Source of the DNA: Legionella sheltonii
Lineage (GTDB): Bacteria; Pseudomonadota; Gammaproteobacteria; Legionellales; Legionellaceae
NCBI RefSeq assembly: GCF_026191355.1
Contig: NZ_JAPHOQ010000001.1
Location: forward strand, 315,001 to 379,000
Reading direction: 5' to 3'
Length of the DNA: 64,000 nt
Below the pieces are notes generated by a model. It was not told where the DNA came from. It saw only the letters and a list, made by a program, of their open reading frames with translations, and did no database searches. Below, piece by piece: positions 34,705-42,831 of this stretch. The stretch's first letter is position 1, and every line of letters begins with the position of its first letter. A program made the translations under genes and the position numbers.

Positions 34705-34735
34705 TTGACTCTCACGTTACGTGATAGTTTACAAT
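34705..34735 (+). promoter_or_regulatory. MerR-type promoter and operator of the merR-queF gene
   Basis: -35 TTGACT (34705-34710) and -10 TACAAT (34730-34735) are separated by 19 nt, the overlong spacer typical of MerR-controlled promoters. The spacer is covered by a dyad centred on 34718: ACTCTCACGT-T-ACGTGATAGT (34708-34728), in which 9 of 10 pairs match. The gene start is 22 nt downstream, so the fusion protein most likely controls its own transcription. Confidence 0.8.
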
Positions 34736-34756
34736 ATTGGTTCAGGAGAAGATTAA

Positions 34757-36007
34757 GTGAGATATTACCAAATCAAAGAGATTAGCCAAATGACCTCATT
34801 AACAGTCAGGTCCTTACAATATTATGATGAAATTGGCTTATTAAAACCTACAAAGCGGTTAGCGAATGGATATCGTCTTTATTCTGAAATGGATTTAATG
34901 CGATTGCAGCAGATTACCACACTAAAATTTTTGGGATTTTCTTTGTCAACCATAAAAAGAATTATGGAAAATCCCAATTTTGATGTGATGACGTCGATAG
35001 GTATACAAGCACGTGAACTGACTGAAAAAGCAGCTCGAATTAATGAAGCGGCATCTCTTCTTAGTTATATTTCCAGCCAAATGGAAATGAATCAGCCGGT
35101 GAATTGGAAAAGTACCGCAAAAATAATAGAAATCTTGGAGTTGAATACAATGAATGATGAAGTTTTGCAAAAATATCAATCTGACGCGGAACAATCTGAA
35201 TTAGGTAAAAAATCTGCTTACGATGAAACCTATAATCCAAATCGGTTATATCCTATCCCCAGGGCAGGAAAACGACAGGAAATTGGAGTGGATCCGACTC
35301 GATTACCTTTTTATGGGTTTGATTGTTGGAATCACTACGAAGTTTCCTGGCTTAATGCCAAAGGGAAACCTATGGTAGCGATTGCAGAATTATTTTATGA
35401 GTGCAACTCCCCAAACTTAATCGAATCAAAATCTTTAAAACTTTATTTTAATTCATTCAACAACACGCGGATTTCAAGTGTTAGTGAATTAGAAAATACG
35501 ATCAAAAGGGATTTACAGGAGCGTGTTGGCGCAGAGGTTTGGGTTAAGATTCATCATATGGATTCTTCCGTTCAATTTTCCATACAACAGTCATTAGTGG
35601 GTGATTCGCTTGATCAGCTTGATATAGAATGTTCGGTTTATCTTGTTGAACCTGCATTTCTTTCTGTAAGCAATGAGGATGTTGAAGAAACTTTGTATTC
35701 AAATCTTTTAAAATCAAACTGTCTGGTTACCAATCAACCCGATTGGGGAAGCGTACAAATTGCTTACAAAGGCAAAAAAATTAATCGAGAGGGCTTATTA
35801 AAATATCTGGTTTCATATCGAAATCATAATGAGTTTCATGAGCAATGTATTGAACGAATTTTTGTCGATATTATGAATTATTGCAAACCAGAAAAGTTGA
35901 CGGTCTATGGACGATATACAAGGCGGGGTGGCTTGGATATCAATCCCTATCGCTCTACTGAAAAGACCTCATTTACAGGTAAAAATTTGCGCTTGATTCG
36001 TCAGTAA
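34757..36007 (+). CDS. queF: MerR-family regulator fused to QueF (7-cyano-7-deazaguanine reductase)
   Basis: A 416-residue two-part protein. Residues 1 to about 130 are a MerR regulator: winged helix-turn-helix YQIKEISQMTSLTVRSLQYY, then NGYRLY, then a long dimerisation helix. Residues about 133-416 look like a complete long-type QueF, which reduces preQ0 to preQ1 with NADPH in queuosine synthesis. Visible QueF motifs are LIESKSLKLY (221-230), LLKSNCLVTNQPDW with catalytic C322 and D329, NEFHEQ with H361/E362, and RRGGLDINP. These residues sit 132 positions after E. coli C190, D197 and H229 (recalled numbering). GTG start behind AGGAGA. An in-frame ATG at 35150 (M132), 9 nt after GGAG, could start a free QueF of 285 residues. 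I know of no described MerR-QueF fusion. Confidence 0.9.
   Translation: MRYYQIKEISQMTSLTVRSLQYYDEIGLLKPTKRLANGYRLYSEMDLMRLQQITTLKFLGFSLSTIKRIMENPNFDVMTSIGIQARELTEKAARINEAASLLSYISSQMEMNQPVNWKSTAKIIEILELNTMNDEVLQKYQSDAEQSELGKKSAYDETYNPNRLYPIPRAGKRQEIGVDPTRLPFYGFDCWNHYEVSWLNAKGKPMVAIAELFYECNSPNLIESKSLKLYFNSFNNTRISSVSELENTIKRDLQERVGAEVWVKIHHMDSSVQFSIQQSLVGDSLDQLDIECSVYLVEPAFLSVSNEDVEETLYSNLLKSNCLVTNQPDWGSVQIAYKGKKINREGLLKYLVSYRNHNEFHEQCIERIFVDIMNYCKPEKLTVYGRYTRRGGLDINPYRSTEKTSFTGKNLRLIRQ
35137..35152 (+). promoter_or_regulatory. Possible internal ribosome binding site and start for free QueF
   Basis: GGAG (35137-35140), 9 nt, then ATG (35150) in frame, exactly at the boundary between the MerR and QueF parts. 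The product would have the length of a normal stand-alone QueF. It may be a relic of the original queF start or a working second start. Confidence 0.45.
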
Positions 36008-36044
36008 CGTAGTTTTGTTTGGCATCATCAGCTAAGAATTTGCA

Positions 36045-36076
36045 GTAGGTTGCTGCTCAGCCTCGCACCAACCTAC
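36045..36076. repeat. REP-like palindrome between convergent genes
   Basis: GTAGGTTG (36045-36052) and CAACCTAC (36069-36076) enclose 16 nt rich in CTGCTCAG/CTCGCAC. It lies between the merR-queF gene and the convergent cupin gene and may serve as a bidirectional terminator or be a dispersed palindromic repeat. Confidence 0.55.
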
Positions 36077-36099
36077 ATTGACGAATAATATGGGATTAT

Positions 36100-36441
36100 T
36101 TAATCGACTAATTGATGCTGTTCTTGATGCCAGGCAGGACGACAAGAAATAAACAGTTGCATTGTTCCTTCCCAGTAATATTTTTCACCGGCCTCAATGA
36201 TTACGGCATCGCCAGCAGATAATCTATATTCCATATGATTAACAACGAGTTTCCCTTCTCCCTGGAACACATAAGCTAATTCATTACATGCTAAATTGAC
36301 GACGCGTCGTGTCTCAGGGTATCGACCTGATATTTTGGCTACAGCACAATCAAGCATGGGATCATTAAGATGATACTCAGTAACGTTACAAGATGCTGCG
36401 TTACTGTGCTCCGTGGCTTGATGTTTCAAAGAAATTTTCAT
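36100..36441 (-). CDS. Cupin-like small protein downstream of the MFS transporter
   Basis: A 113-residue single cupin barrel. The segment NELAYVFQGEGKLVVNHMEYRLSAGDAVIIEAGEKYYWEG has the beta-rich pattern and the G-D-x(4)-P/A-G turn of motif 2. Motif 1 lacks the usual HxH, so metal binding is doubtful. It starts 11 nt after the MFS gene with GGAGC ahead and is probably co-transcribed. Substrate unknown. Confidence 0.7.
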   Translation of the reverse strand: MKISLKHQATEHSNAASCNVTEYHLNDPMLDCAVAKISGRYPETRRVVNLACNELAYVFQGEGKLVVNHMEYRLSAGDAVIIEAGEKYYWEGTMQLFISCRPAWHQEQHQLVD

Positions 36442-36452
36442 TTATAGCTCCA

Positions 36453-37814
36453 TTATTGGTGATTTCCGTGATAAATGATTTTTTCTGCACTGCCCTCAAG
36501 ATAGCGCTCTCTATCCACACGCAGATAAATAACCTGTTCTTTTTCTGCGAATGCCACTTCAATTACCCCTTTAGCATTCAATAGTTGACTAATAATTTGT
36601 TCATTTTTTTGGAGCCAAGGAGAAGGTAAAATAAGTGTTGAAAAAGAAACGTTTGATTTCATTGGAAGAGAAATAAGTAACCATATAATACCTAAGATGG
36701 CATTAGTGATAAAAATACCCTGGCTGCTATTCCATTGATACAAAATACCTGCCAATGCCCCACCAAGAAAGAGTCCTAAAAACTGGCTGGTTGAATAAAT
36801 ACCCATAGCAGTTCCTTTATTATTAGGATTAGCCTGCTTGGATACTAAAGAGGGCAATACGGCCTCAAGGATATTAAAAGCAATAAAATAAATGAGCATG
36901 AGCAGACAGAGACTCATCCAATTTTGAAAGGTATAGGCCAATAATAATTGAGTCAAAGCCATTATGAATACGGATGAAAGAAAAACGCTTTTCATGCACT
37001 TTTTCTTTTCCGCGAGAATAATAAACGGGATCATGAGTATAAATGAAATGATCATAATGGGCAGATAAAAATGCCATTGTTGGGATAAATGGCCTTGTTC
37101 CACTTGCTTTCTTAGGATGAAGGGGATAGCAAAAAATGTTGCGGTGAGAATAAAATGCTGGCAGAAAATGCCAACATTAAGACGTTGCAGTTGCACGTTG
37201 GAAATAACTTGCTTGAATAAAGCGGGATTTGTTTCACTATCAACGTGAAAACGTTCATTTACAGGTTTGGGGATTACCAGATAAAGCAAGATGATCCCTG
37301 CTATTGCTAATAGAGTCGTTAAGGTAAAAATACCAGAGAGACCAAAATGGTGGGTAACAGCCGGACTCACAACCATAGCGAGGCTAAAAGAGGTGCCAAT
37401 AGTCATACCAATGACTGCCATTGCTTTAGTGCGTTGCTCATCAGGGGTTAAATCCGCAAGTAAGGCAATTAAAACACTACCAATTGCACCTGTACCTTGT
37501 AAGGCTCTGGCAATTATCATCCCATAAATAGAATTCGTTAGAGCACCAAGTAGACTACCCAAAGCAAAAAGGAGTAAGCCTATGGCTATCATAGGCTTTC
37601 TTCCAACTTTATCGGAGAGCATACCAAAAGGCATTTGCAGGAGCCCTTGAGCAAGACCATAAATTCCTAGAGCAAACCCTACTAATGTCGGTGTTGCGCC
37701 TTGTAAATTTTCTGCATAAATACTAAATACAGGGATGAGTAAAAACAAACCCATCATGCGGAAAGAAAAAATCGCGGCTATAGGAAATACAGTTTTAAAC
37801 CAGGAATGCTTCAT
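36453..37814 (-). CDS. yajR: YajR-type major facilitator superfamily transporter
   Basis: A 453-residue inner-membrane transporter with 12 predicted helices. MFS motif A is GMLSDKVGRKP in the loop after helix 2. Beyond the last helix there are about 64 extra residues (390-453) with a beta-alpha-beta pattern (GVIEVAFAEKEQVIYLRVD). Both the length and this tail match YajR, whose C-terminal YAM domain is ferredoxin-like. The physiological substrate of YajR is not settled, so drug efflux should not be assumed. The gene leads a small operon with the cupin gene. Confidence 0.8.
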   Translation of the reverse strand: MKHSWFKTVFPIAAIFSFRMMGLFLLIPVFSIYAENLQGATPTLVGFALGIYGLAQGLLQMPFGMLSDKVGRKPMIAIGLLLFALGSLLGALTNSIYGMIIARALQGTGAIGSVLIALLADLTPDEQRTKAMAVIGMTIGTSFSLAMVVSPAVTHHFGLSGIFTLTTLLAIAGIILLYLVIPKPVNERFHVDSETNPALFKQVISNVQLQRLNVGIFCQHFILTATFFAIPFILRKQVEQGHLSQQWHFYLPIMIISFILMIPFIILAEKKKCMKSVFLSSVFIMALTQLLLAYTFQNWMSLCLLMLIYFIAFNILEAVLPSLVSKQANPNNKGTAMGIYSTSQFLGLFLGGALAGILYQWNSSQGIFITNAILGIIWLLISLPMKSNVSFSTLILPSPWLQKNEQIISQLLNAKGVIEVAFAEKEQVIYLRVDRERYLEGSAEKIIYHGNHQ

Positions 37815-38054
37815 TCATTAATATATGTTTATCTTTATCGTGTGCCGATAGTACAAAGTTAGCCTTCTAGAAACAAGATATTTAAAAATTTAATACACGA
37901 AACATTGCTTTATTGCTCAATAAAAATGAAAATGTAGTTTTTTGTAATTGTTGGTCAATTTCCGCGCTACACGGACTATGATTTATGGGCTGTCACGAGG
38001 GTATTGCATCAACACTACTTTTTTTAATCAAGTGAAGTTAATGAGGAATATTCC

Positions 38055-38810
38055 ATGAGTTTGGTTTTTGCAGGTAAAGTTGGATTAATTACTGGCGGGG
38101 CACGAGGCATCGGCAAGGCAACTGCATTAAAGTTAGCTCAAGCAGGAAGCGATATAGCCATAGTTTATTACAACAGTTCTGATGAAGCTCAATCTTTAGT
38201 CGAGGAAATCCAGGCTATGGGACGCAAAGCGGTTGCTCTGCAAGCGAATGTTGCCGATCATCAATCGGTAAAAGAAATGCTTGCTCAATTCCGTACACAT
38301 TTTGATCGCCTTGATTTTTTAATAAGTAATGCTGCAAGCGGTGTTTTAAAGTCAGCACTTAAGATGTCTACCAAACATTGGCGCTGGTGCTTGGAAACTA
38401 ATGCTCTGGCGTTAAATCATTTGGCAACAGAAGCACGTTCATTGATGCCTAAAGGCAGTCGAATTATTGCTTTATCAAGTCTTGGTGCGTCTCGAGCTAT
38501 TCCTAATTATGCATTTATTGGTGCATCTAAAGCGGCTCTTGAAGCTTTAGTGCGTTCTTTAAGCCTTGAGTTGGCTGTTGATGGTATTACAGTGAATACT
38601 GTTTCTGCTGGAGTAGTCGATACCGACGCATTGAAGCATTTTCCAAATAGAGAACAGCTGCTCGATGAATATCAGGCGCACTCATTGAGCGATAGACCCT
38701 TGACCACTCAAGATGTGGCCAATGCCATTTATCTCTTATGTTTGCCTGAAGCAGCCATGATTAATGCGCATACTTTATTTGTTGATGCAGGGTATAGTCA
38801 AGTTGGTTAA
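38055..38810 (+). CDS. fabL: Enoyl-ACP reductase, FabL-like short-chain dehydrogenase
   Basis: A 251-residue SDR. The NAD(P) motif is TGGARGIG (13-20), and the catalytic pair is Y152 and K159 with the Y-x6-K spacing of enoyl-ACP reductases rather than the Y-x3-K of ordinary SDRs. ISNAASGVL, the SSLG segment and TDALKHFPNRE resemble Bacillus FabL strongly. It should reduce the trans-2-enoyl-ACP in each elongation round. It opens the cluster of ACP, dehydratase, two ketosynthases and an acyltransferase, where rhizobial VLCFA clusters have an AdhXL-type dehydrogenase. The start ATG follows GAGGA. Confidence 0.83.
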   Translation: MSLVFAGKVGLITGGARGIGKATALKLAQAGSDIAIVYYNSSDEAQSLVEEIQAMGRKAVALQANVADHQSVKEMLAQFRTHFDRLDFLISNAASGVLKSALKMSTKHWRWCLETNALALNHLATEARSLMPKGSRIIALSSLGASRAIPNYAFIGASKAALEALVRSLSLELAVDGITVNTVSAGVVDTDALKHFPNREQLLDEYQAHSLSDRPLTTQDVANAIYLLCLPEAAMINAHTLFVDAGYSQVG

Positions 38811-38850
38811 TACCTTATCATTCTTAACTTTATGCCTTTAAAAAAATGTA

Positions 38851-38859
38851 TGGTATAAT
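38851..38859 (+). promoter_or_regulatory. Extended -10 promoter upstream of the acpXL-like gene
   Basis: TGGTATAAT (extended -10; TATAAT at 38854-38859) lies 39 nt before the ACP gene, without a good -35, as is normal for extended -10 promoters. It would let the ACP-to-acyltransferase genes be read separately from fabL. Confidence 0.55.
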
Positions 38860-38897
38860 TTCGGGCTTTGTAAATTAGCTATCTCTGAGGAAAAAAT

Positions 38898-39311
38898 ATG
38901 AATGTAGCAGACGTTTATCCTAAAGTTAGGGAAATTGTTGCTGATGTGCTAGTGATTGATGTAGAAGAAGTATCTCTTAACAGTCGGTTGATAGCAGATC
39001 TGGGCGCAGAATCCATTGATTTTCTTGATTTGGTATTCCAATTAGAGAAAGAATTCAAAATTAAAATCCCTCGTGGCCAATTAGAAAAAAATGCACGTGG
39101 TGATTTAGCAGAAGATGAATTCGAGAAAGGTGGCATTATTACCGAAAGGGGTTTGAAGGTATTGCAAAATTACTTAAGTGAAGTTCCTGCTGAGCAATTT
39201 AAGCCCAATATGAAAGTCAATGAAATACCTATGCTATTTACCATTGAAACATTTTGTAAATTAGTTGTTGCGGCAATCAAAGAACAACAAACTGCTGGAT
39301 CTGAAGCTTAA
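38898..39311 (+). CDS. acpXL: Specialised acyl carrier protein (AcpXL-like, extended)
   Basis: Acyl carrier protein of 137 residues; the usual ACP has about 78. The phosphopantetheine site is GAESIDFLDL with S39, followed by VFQLEKEFKIKIPR as in rhizobial AcpXL. An insert of about 50 residues (roughly 66-118) precedes the last helix. AcpXL-type carriers hold the very long chain that an LpxXL acyltransferase moves to lipid A. The neighbours (dehydratase, KS pair, LpxL-type enzyme) support that role. Confidence 0.83.
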   Translation: MNVADVYPKVREIVADVLVIDVEEVSLNSRLIADLGAESIDFLDLVFQLEKEFKIKIPRGQLEKNARGDLAEDEFEKGGIITERGLKVLQNYLSEVPAEQFKPNMKVNEIPMLFTIETFCKLVVAAIKEQQTAGSEA

Positions 39312-39359
39312 TTCGGGTGTTTTTTTAAATTCAAGGTTAATAGGGCTTAATAAATACTG

Positions 39360-40256
39360 ATGAGATTCTTATTCGTTGATCGTATAGTGGAGTCATCTCC
39401 TGGTCAGGTGATCCGGGGAATCAAACATGTTACCCCCAATGATACATGCCTCACAGTTGATGAGCAGGGACGACCCTGTTTTATCCCCTCATTAATCGGA
39501 GAGACCCTAGGGCAATTGGCTGCATGGAATGTGATGGCGCTACAAGAGTTTACCTGCAGACCTGTGGCAGGTATTGTTGCTAAATCTTCCATGCATCGGC
39601 CCGCCTATGTAGGTGAAACTTTATTACTTGAGTCGTTTATTGAGCACTTAGATAGTTCAGTAATGCAATATCATAGTGAAGCGAGAGTAGGTAATGAGCG
39701 TGTTTTCAGTATTGAAGGCGCCTTAGGCCCTCTACTCCCTATGAATGATTTTATCGATTTAGATGAAGTGAAACAGCAATATTCCGAAATTAATCGACCA
39801 GGTGATTGGTTAGCTATCAGTAAGGAGAGCGCACCAATATTGAGTGACAATCTGATTATGGATTTGAACTTGCCCGTAGTGTCCATGACGTTTGACCGAA
39901 TTCGCTCCAGCCAACCAGGGGTTAGTTTAACCGCAGAAAAAAGAATATCACGAGCGGCCCTTTATTTTGCAGATCACTTCCCCAAAAAACCGGTATTACC
40001 TATGACGGTATTATTGGAATGTAAATTAAATTTGGCGCATGAATTTATTCGGCGTGCAGGGTATGCAGTAGACTATCAAGTGAGCGAGTGTCGCAAAATA
40101 AAAATGAATGAGTTTGTCTATCCAGGTGATGTTCTTGAATGTTTTGTAACGGTCAAAAAGCACACTGAAGATGAATTAATTCTTGCTTATCGTAGCGAGG
40201 TTGCAGGTAAACGTGTTTGTGTGGTCGATGTAGTGCTTATTCCCAGAGGTAAATAA
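39360..40256 (+). CDS. Double-hotdog 3-hydroxyacyl-ACP dehydratase (FabZ-like)
   Basis: A 298-residue protein of two fused hotdog folds. The second half has a FabZ-like active-site segment, DHFPKKPVLP, with H206 and E220. The first half keeps a central helix with SLIGETLGQLAAW (E48) but not the HFP motif. The pairing of a His from one half with an acidic residue from the other is common in double-hotdog enzymes. It should dehydrate 3-hydroxyacyl-AcpXL during very-long-chain elongation, like FabZXL of rhizobia. It ends 2 nt before the ketosynthase gene. Confidence 0.78.
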   Translation: MRFLFVDRIVESSPGQVIRGIKHVTPNDTCLTVDEQGRPCFIPSLIGETLGQLAAWNVMALQEFTCRPVAGIVAKSSMHRPAYVGETLLLESFIEHLDSSVMQYHSEARVGNERVFSIEGALGPLLPMNDFIDLDEVKQQYSEINRPGDWLAISKESAPILSDNLIMDLNLPVVSMTFDRIRSSQPGVSLTAEKRISRAALYFADHFPKKPVLPMTVLLECKLNLAHEFIRRAGYAVDYQVSECRKIKMNEFVYPGDVLECFVTVKKHTEDELILAYRSEVAGKRVCVVDVVLIPRGK

Positions 40257-40258
40257 AA

Positions 40259-41557
40259 GTGAAAAAAAGACGAGTTGCGATTACAGGTATGGGAGCTGTT
40301 TCTCCTTTAGGGCTTGATGTTCAGTCTACATGGTCCAATTTATTGGAGGGGCGTTCAGGTATTTCTAAAATCAAACAATTTGATGCCAGTGCTTTTCCAA
40401 CCGATATTGCGGCTGAGGTGAAGAATTTTTCGCTTGCTCCTAATTTAACTACCAAACGGAGTCGCTTTTCCGTGTATTTTACCCGCTATGCGCTTGAAGC
40501 AGCGCAGCAAGCTTTTGATGATGCAGGGATTTTGCCAACAGCGCAAACTGCAGCACAGTGGGGGGTTGTTACCGGCAGTGGGATGATGACTGCTGAATTT
40601 GATTACTTAGCTCGATTTCAAGAAATTTGTGCCCCAAATGGCGAAGCAGATTGGGCGAGTTTGCTGGCGAATACGCAAGAATTTTATAGATTATCTGATT
40701 TCGGTAAAACAACGCCAAATTCAGGCCTTTCTTTGTTGATCCAACAATTTGGCATCAGAGGTTATGCTTCCTCGGTGCATACCGCTTGTGCATCAGGTGG
40801 ACAAGCACTAGGGTTGGCAATGCAAGTAATTCGTCGGGGTGAAGCTGATTTTATGCTGGCTGGAGGATTTGATTCAATGATTAATCCTTTGGGATTATCC
40901 AGTTTTTGCTTATTAGGTGCTTTATCTACTTATAACAGCACGCCTGAAACAGCAAGTAGACCTTTTGATGGAACACGCAATGGTTTTGTTTTAGGAGAAG
41001 GGGCTGCTTTTTTAATTCTGGAAGAATGGAGTAAGGCAAAAGCGCGAGGCGCTCATATTTACGCAGAATTAGCCGGCGAAGGTAATTCACTAAGCTCTTA
41101 TCGAATTACTGATTCGCATCCAAATGGCGATGGGGCAATACAAGCAATTGAGCGTGCTCTTCAGGATGCTGGAGTCCAAGCTTCTGATGTGGATTACATT
41201 AATGCACATGGTACCTCAACCAAAATGAATGACTTAAGTGAAACGAATGCCATTAAAGCAGTTTTTGGAGAGTCTGTCGCAAACTTGCCTGTGAGTTCGA
41301 CCAAAAGTCAAACCGGACATTTGATTGCTGCGGCCGGTGCGCTAGAGGCTGTTTTATCAGTTAAATCCATAGAGCAAGCAACGATACCCAAAACCGCCAA
41401 TTTAACTACCCCTGACCCAGAGTGTGATTTGGATTATGTGGTTGATGGACCGCGTGAACGTTCTTTGGGAGTGGTTCTCTCCAATTCATTTGGATTTGGT
41501 GGCTCTAATAGTTGCTTGTTATTTAAGCATCCTGAATTTGAAGGAGCGGGTATATGA
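40259..41557 (+). CDS. Beta-ketoacyl-ACP synthase, FabF family (active copy)
   Basis: Condensing enzyme of 432 residues. The complete Cys-His-His triad is present: C177 in HTACASGG, H317 in INAHGTST, H354 in SQTGHLIAAAGA; the C-terminal NSFGFGGSNSCLLF is also typical. GTG start with weak Shine-Dalgarno, directly behind the dehydratase, implying coupling. With the next gene it forms a ketosynthase pair like FabF1XL/FabF2XL or KS-alpha/KS-beta. The proposed job is elongation of acyl-AcpXL to C26-C28. Confidence 0.87.
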   Translation: MKKRRVAITGMGAVSPLGLDVQSTWSNLLEGRSGISKIKQFDASAFPTDIAAEVKNFSLAPNLTTKRSRFSVYFTRYALEAAQQAFDDAGILPTAQTAAQWGVVTGSGMMTAEFDYLARFQEICAPNGEADWASLLANTQEFYRLSDFGKTTPNSGLSLLIQQFGIRGYASSVHTACASGGQALGLAMQVIRRGEADFMLAGGFDSMINPLGLSSFCLLGALSTYNSTPETASRPFDGTRNGFVLGEGAAFLILEEWSKAKARGAHIYAELAGEGNSLSSYRITDSHPNGDGAIQAIERALQDAGVQASDVDYINAHGTSTKMNDLSETNAIKAVFGESVANLPVSSTKSQTGHLIAAAGALEAVLSVKSIEQATIPKTANLTTPDPECDLDYVVDGPRERSLGVVLSNSFGFGGSNSCLLFKHPEFEGAGI

Positions 41558-42831
41558 GTCAGAGTAACAGAGTATTTATTACAGGACGAAGTGCACTAAC
41601 TGCTTCAGGCGCTACTGCGGATGCAACCTGGGATGCAATTCTTTCAGGTAAAAATGGAATTGCTGAAATAACTCACTGGGATTTATCGCAATGGCCTCAT
41701 CGTTTGGGTGGTGAGTTAAAAGAATTTAATCCAGCAAAAATGCTACCTGATCGCAAGTTGATGAAAGTTATTTCACGGCAGGATGTAATGGGAATTCATG
41801 CTGCAGTACAAGCAATCGAGCACAGTCAAATGATTGCTTATCGTGATACTCTTGAAGACCCTAATTCATTTAATGAACAAACGGCTGTTTTCGTCGGTTC
41901 ACCAGGGAATAAATATTTTCAACAATATGATTTTTTACCTTTGCTCGCAAAAACGCAAAGGAATATGCACCAATTTGCACAACATCTATTTGAAACAGTT
42001 CATCCGATGTGGTTATTACGCATATTGCCTAATAATGTTCTTGCCTACACAGGGATAACCTATGAATTTAAAGGCCCCAATCATAATGTAACAAACCATG
42101 CGGTTGGCGGAACACAAGCTTTATTGGAAGCCTATCATGCTATTCGCAGTGGTCAGGCAGAGCGAGCGGTTGTGGTTGCCTATGATATGGCTACTGAACC
42201 TCAAGCCTTATTTTACTATGAGCAATTAGGGGTATTAAGCAATCAACACTTAAAACCTTTTGATGAGTCGCATGATGGTACGATTTTGGCCGAAGGTGCT
42301 GCTGCTTTAGTATTGGAAAGTGAGGCCAGTATGCGGGCGCGCTCAGCCACGTGCTATGGTGAAGTTATGGGTGGATTATCAACCACTGAAGCTGAAGGGT
42401 TGTTTTCTCTCGATACAAGTGGACAGCAACTTGCTGAGTTGATACATCGTACTTTAGAATGTGTTGAATTAAATCCTAATGACTTAGGCTTTATTGTCGC
42501 GCATGGTAATGGGAATAGTAAGTCGGATTATAGTGAATCTCAGGCGATACAAAGTGTTTTTGCCGAACAAGAAATTCCTGTAACGGCATTCAAATGGTCT
42601 ATGGGGCATACTATATGTGCTTCTGGTTTGATTGACACAGTAATGGCTACTTATGCACTCTCTTCTCAGTGTGTACCCGGTATAGCGAATTTGCAGAAGG
42701 TTGCACCCAGTTGCCAAGGATTGTCCGTAAGTACGGAGCATCAAGCGTTAAAACGTGGTCCTTATGCACTGACGATCAATCGAGGATTTGCCAGTATGAA
42801 TGCCTGTTTGGTGATTAAAGCTTGTGACTGA
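41554..42831 (+). CDS. FabF-like protein lacking the catalytic Cys (chain-length-factor-like)
   Basis: A 425-residue ketosynthase homologue that overlaps the previous gene by 4 nt (ATGA). Where the active partner has TACASGG, it has TNHAVGG, so the nucleophile Cys is replaced by H182. The two catalytic histidines are kept (H317 in VAHGNGNS, H352 in SMGHTICASG). Loss of the Cys with retention of the fold is typical of chain length factors (KS-beta) in type II polyketide synthases. I infer that it pairs with the upstream FabF and sets chain length, possibly also priming by decarboxylation. Confidence 0.83.
   Translation: MSQSNRVFITGRSALTASGATADATWDAILSGKNGIAEITHWDLSQWPHRLGGELKEFNPAKMLPDRKLMKVISRQDVMGIHAAVQAIEHSQMIAYRDTLEDPNSFNEQTAVFVGSPGNKYFQQYDFLPLLAKTQRNMHQFAQHLFETVHPMWLLRILPNNVLAYTGITYEFKGPNHNVTNHAVGGTQALLEAYHAIRSGQAERAVVVAYDMATEPQALFYYEQLGVLSNQHLKPFDESHDGTILAEGAAALVLESEASMRARSATCYGEVMGGLSTTEAEGLFSLDTSGQQLAELIHRTLECVELNPNDLGFIVAHGNGNSKSDYSESQAIQSVFAEQEIPVTAFKWSMGHTICASGLIDTVMATYALSSQCVPGIANLQKVAPSCQGLSVSTEHQALKRGPYALTINRGFASMNACLVIKACD

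Noticed and set aside
34757..36007. Reading this gene as a plain MerR regulator with a GyrI/TipAS-like effector domain
   Set aside because: The C-terminal 285 residues carry the full QueF motif set and length, which such effector domains lack.
37951..37982. TTGGTC...TATGAT as a fabL promoter
   Set aside because: The spacer is 20 nt and the -35 box weak; no dyad supports a MerR-like exception.
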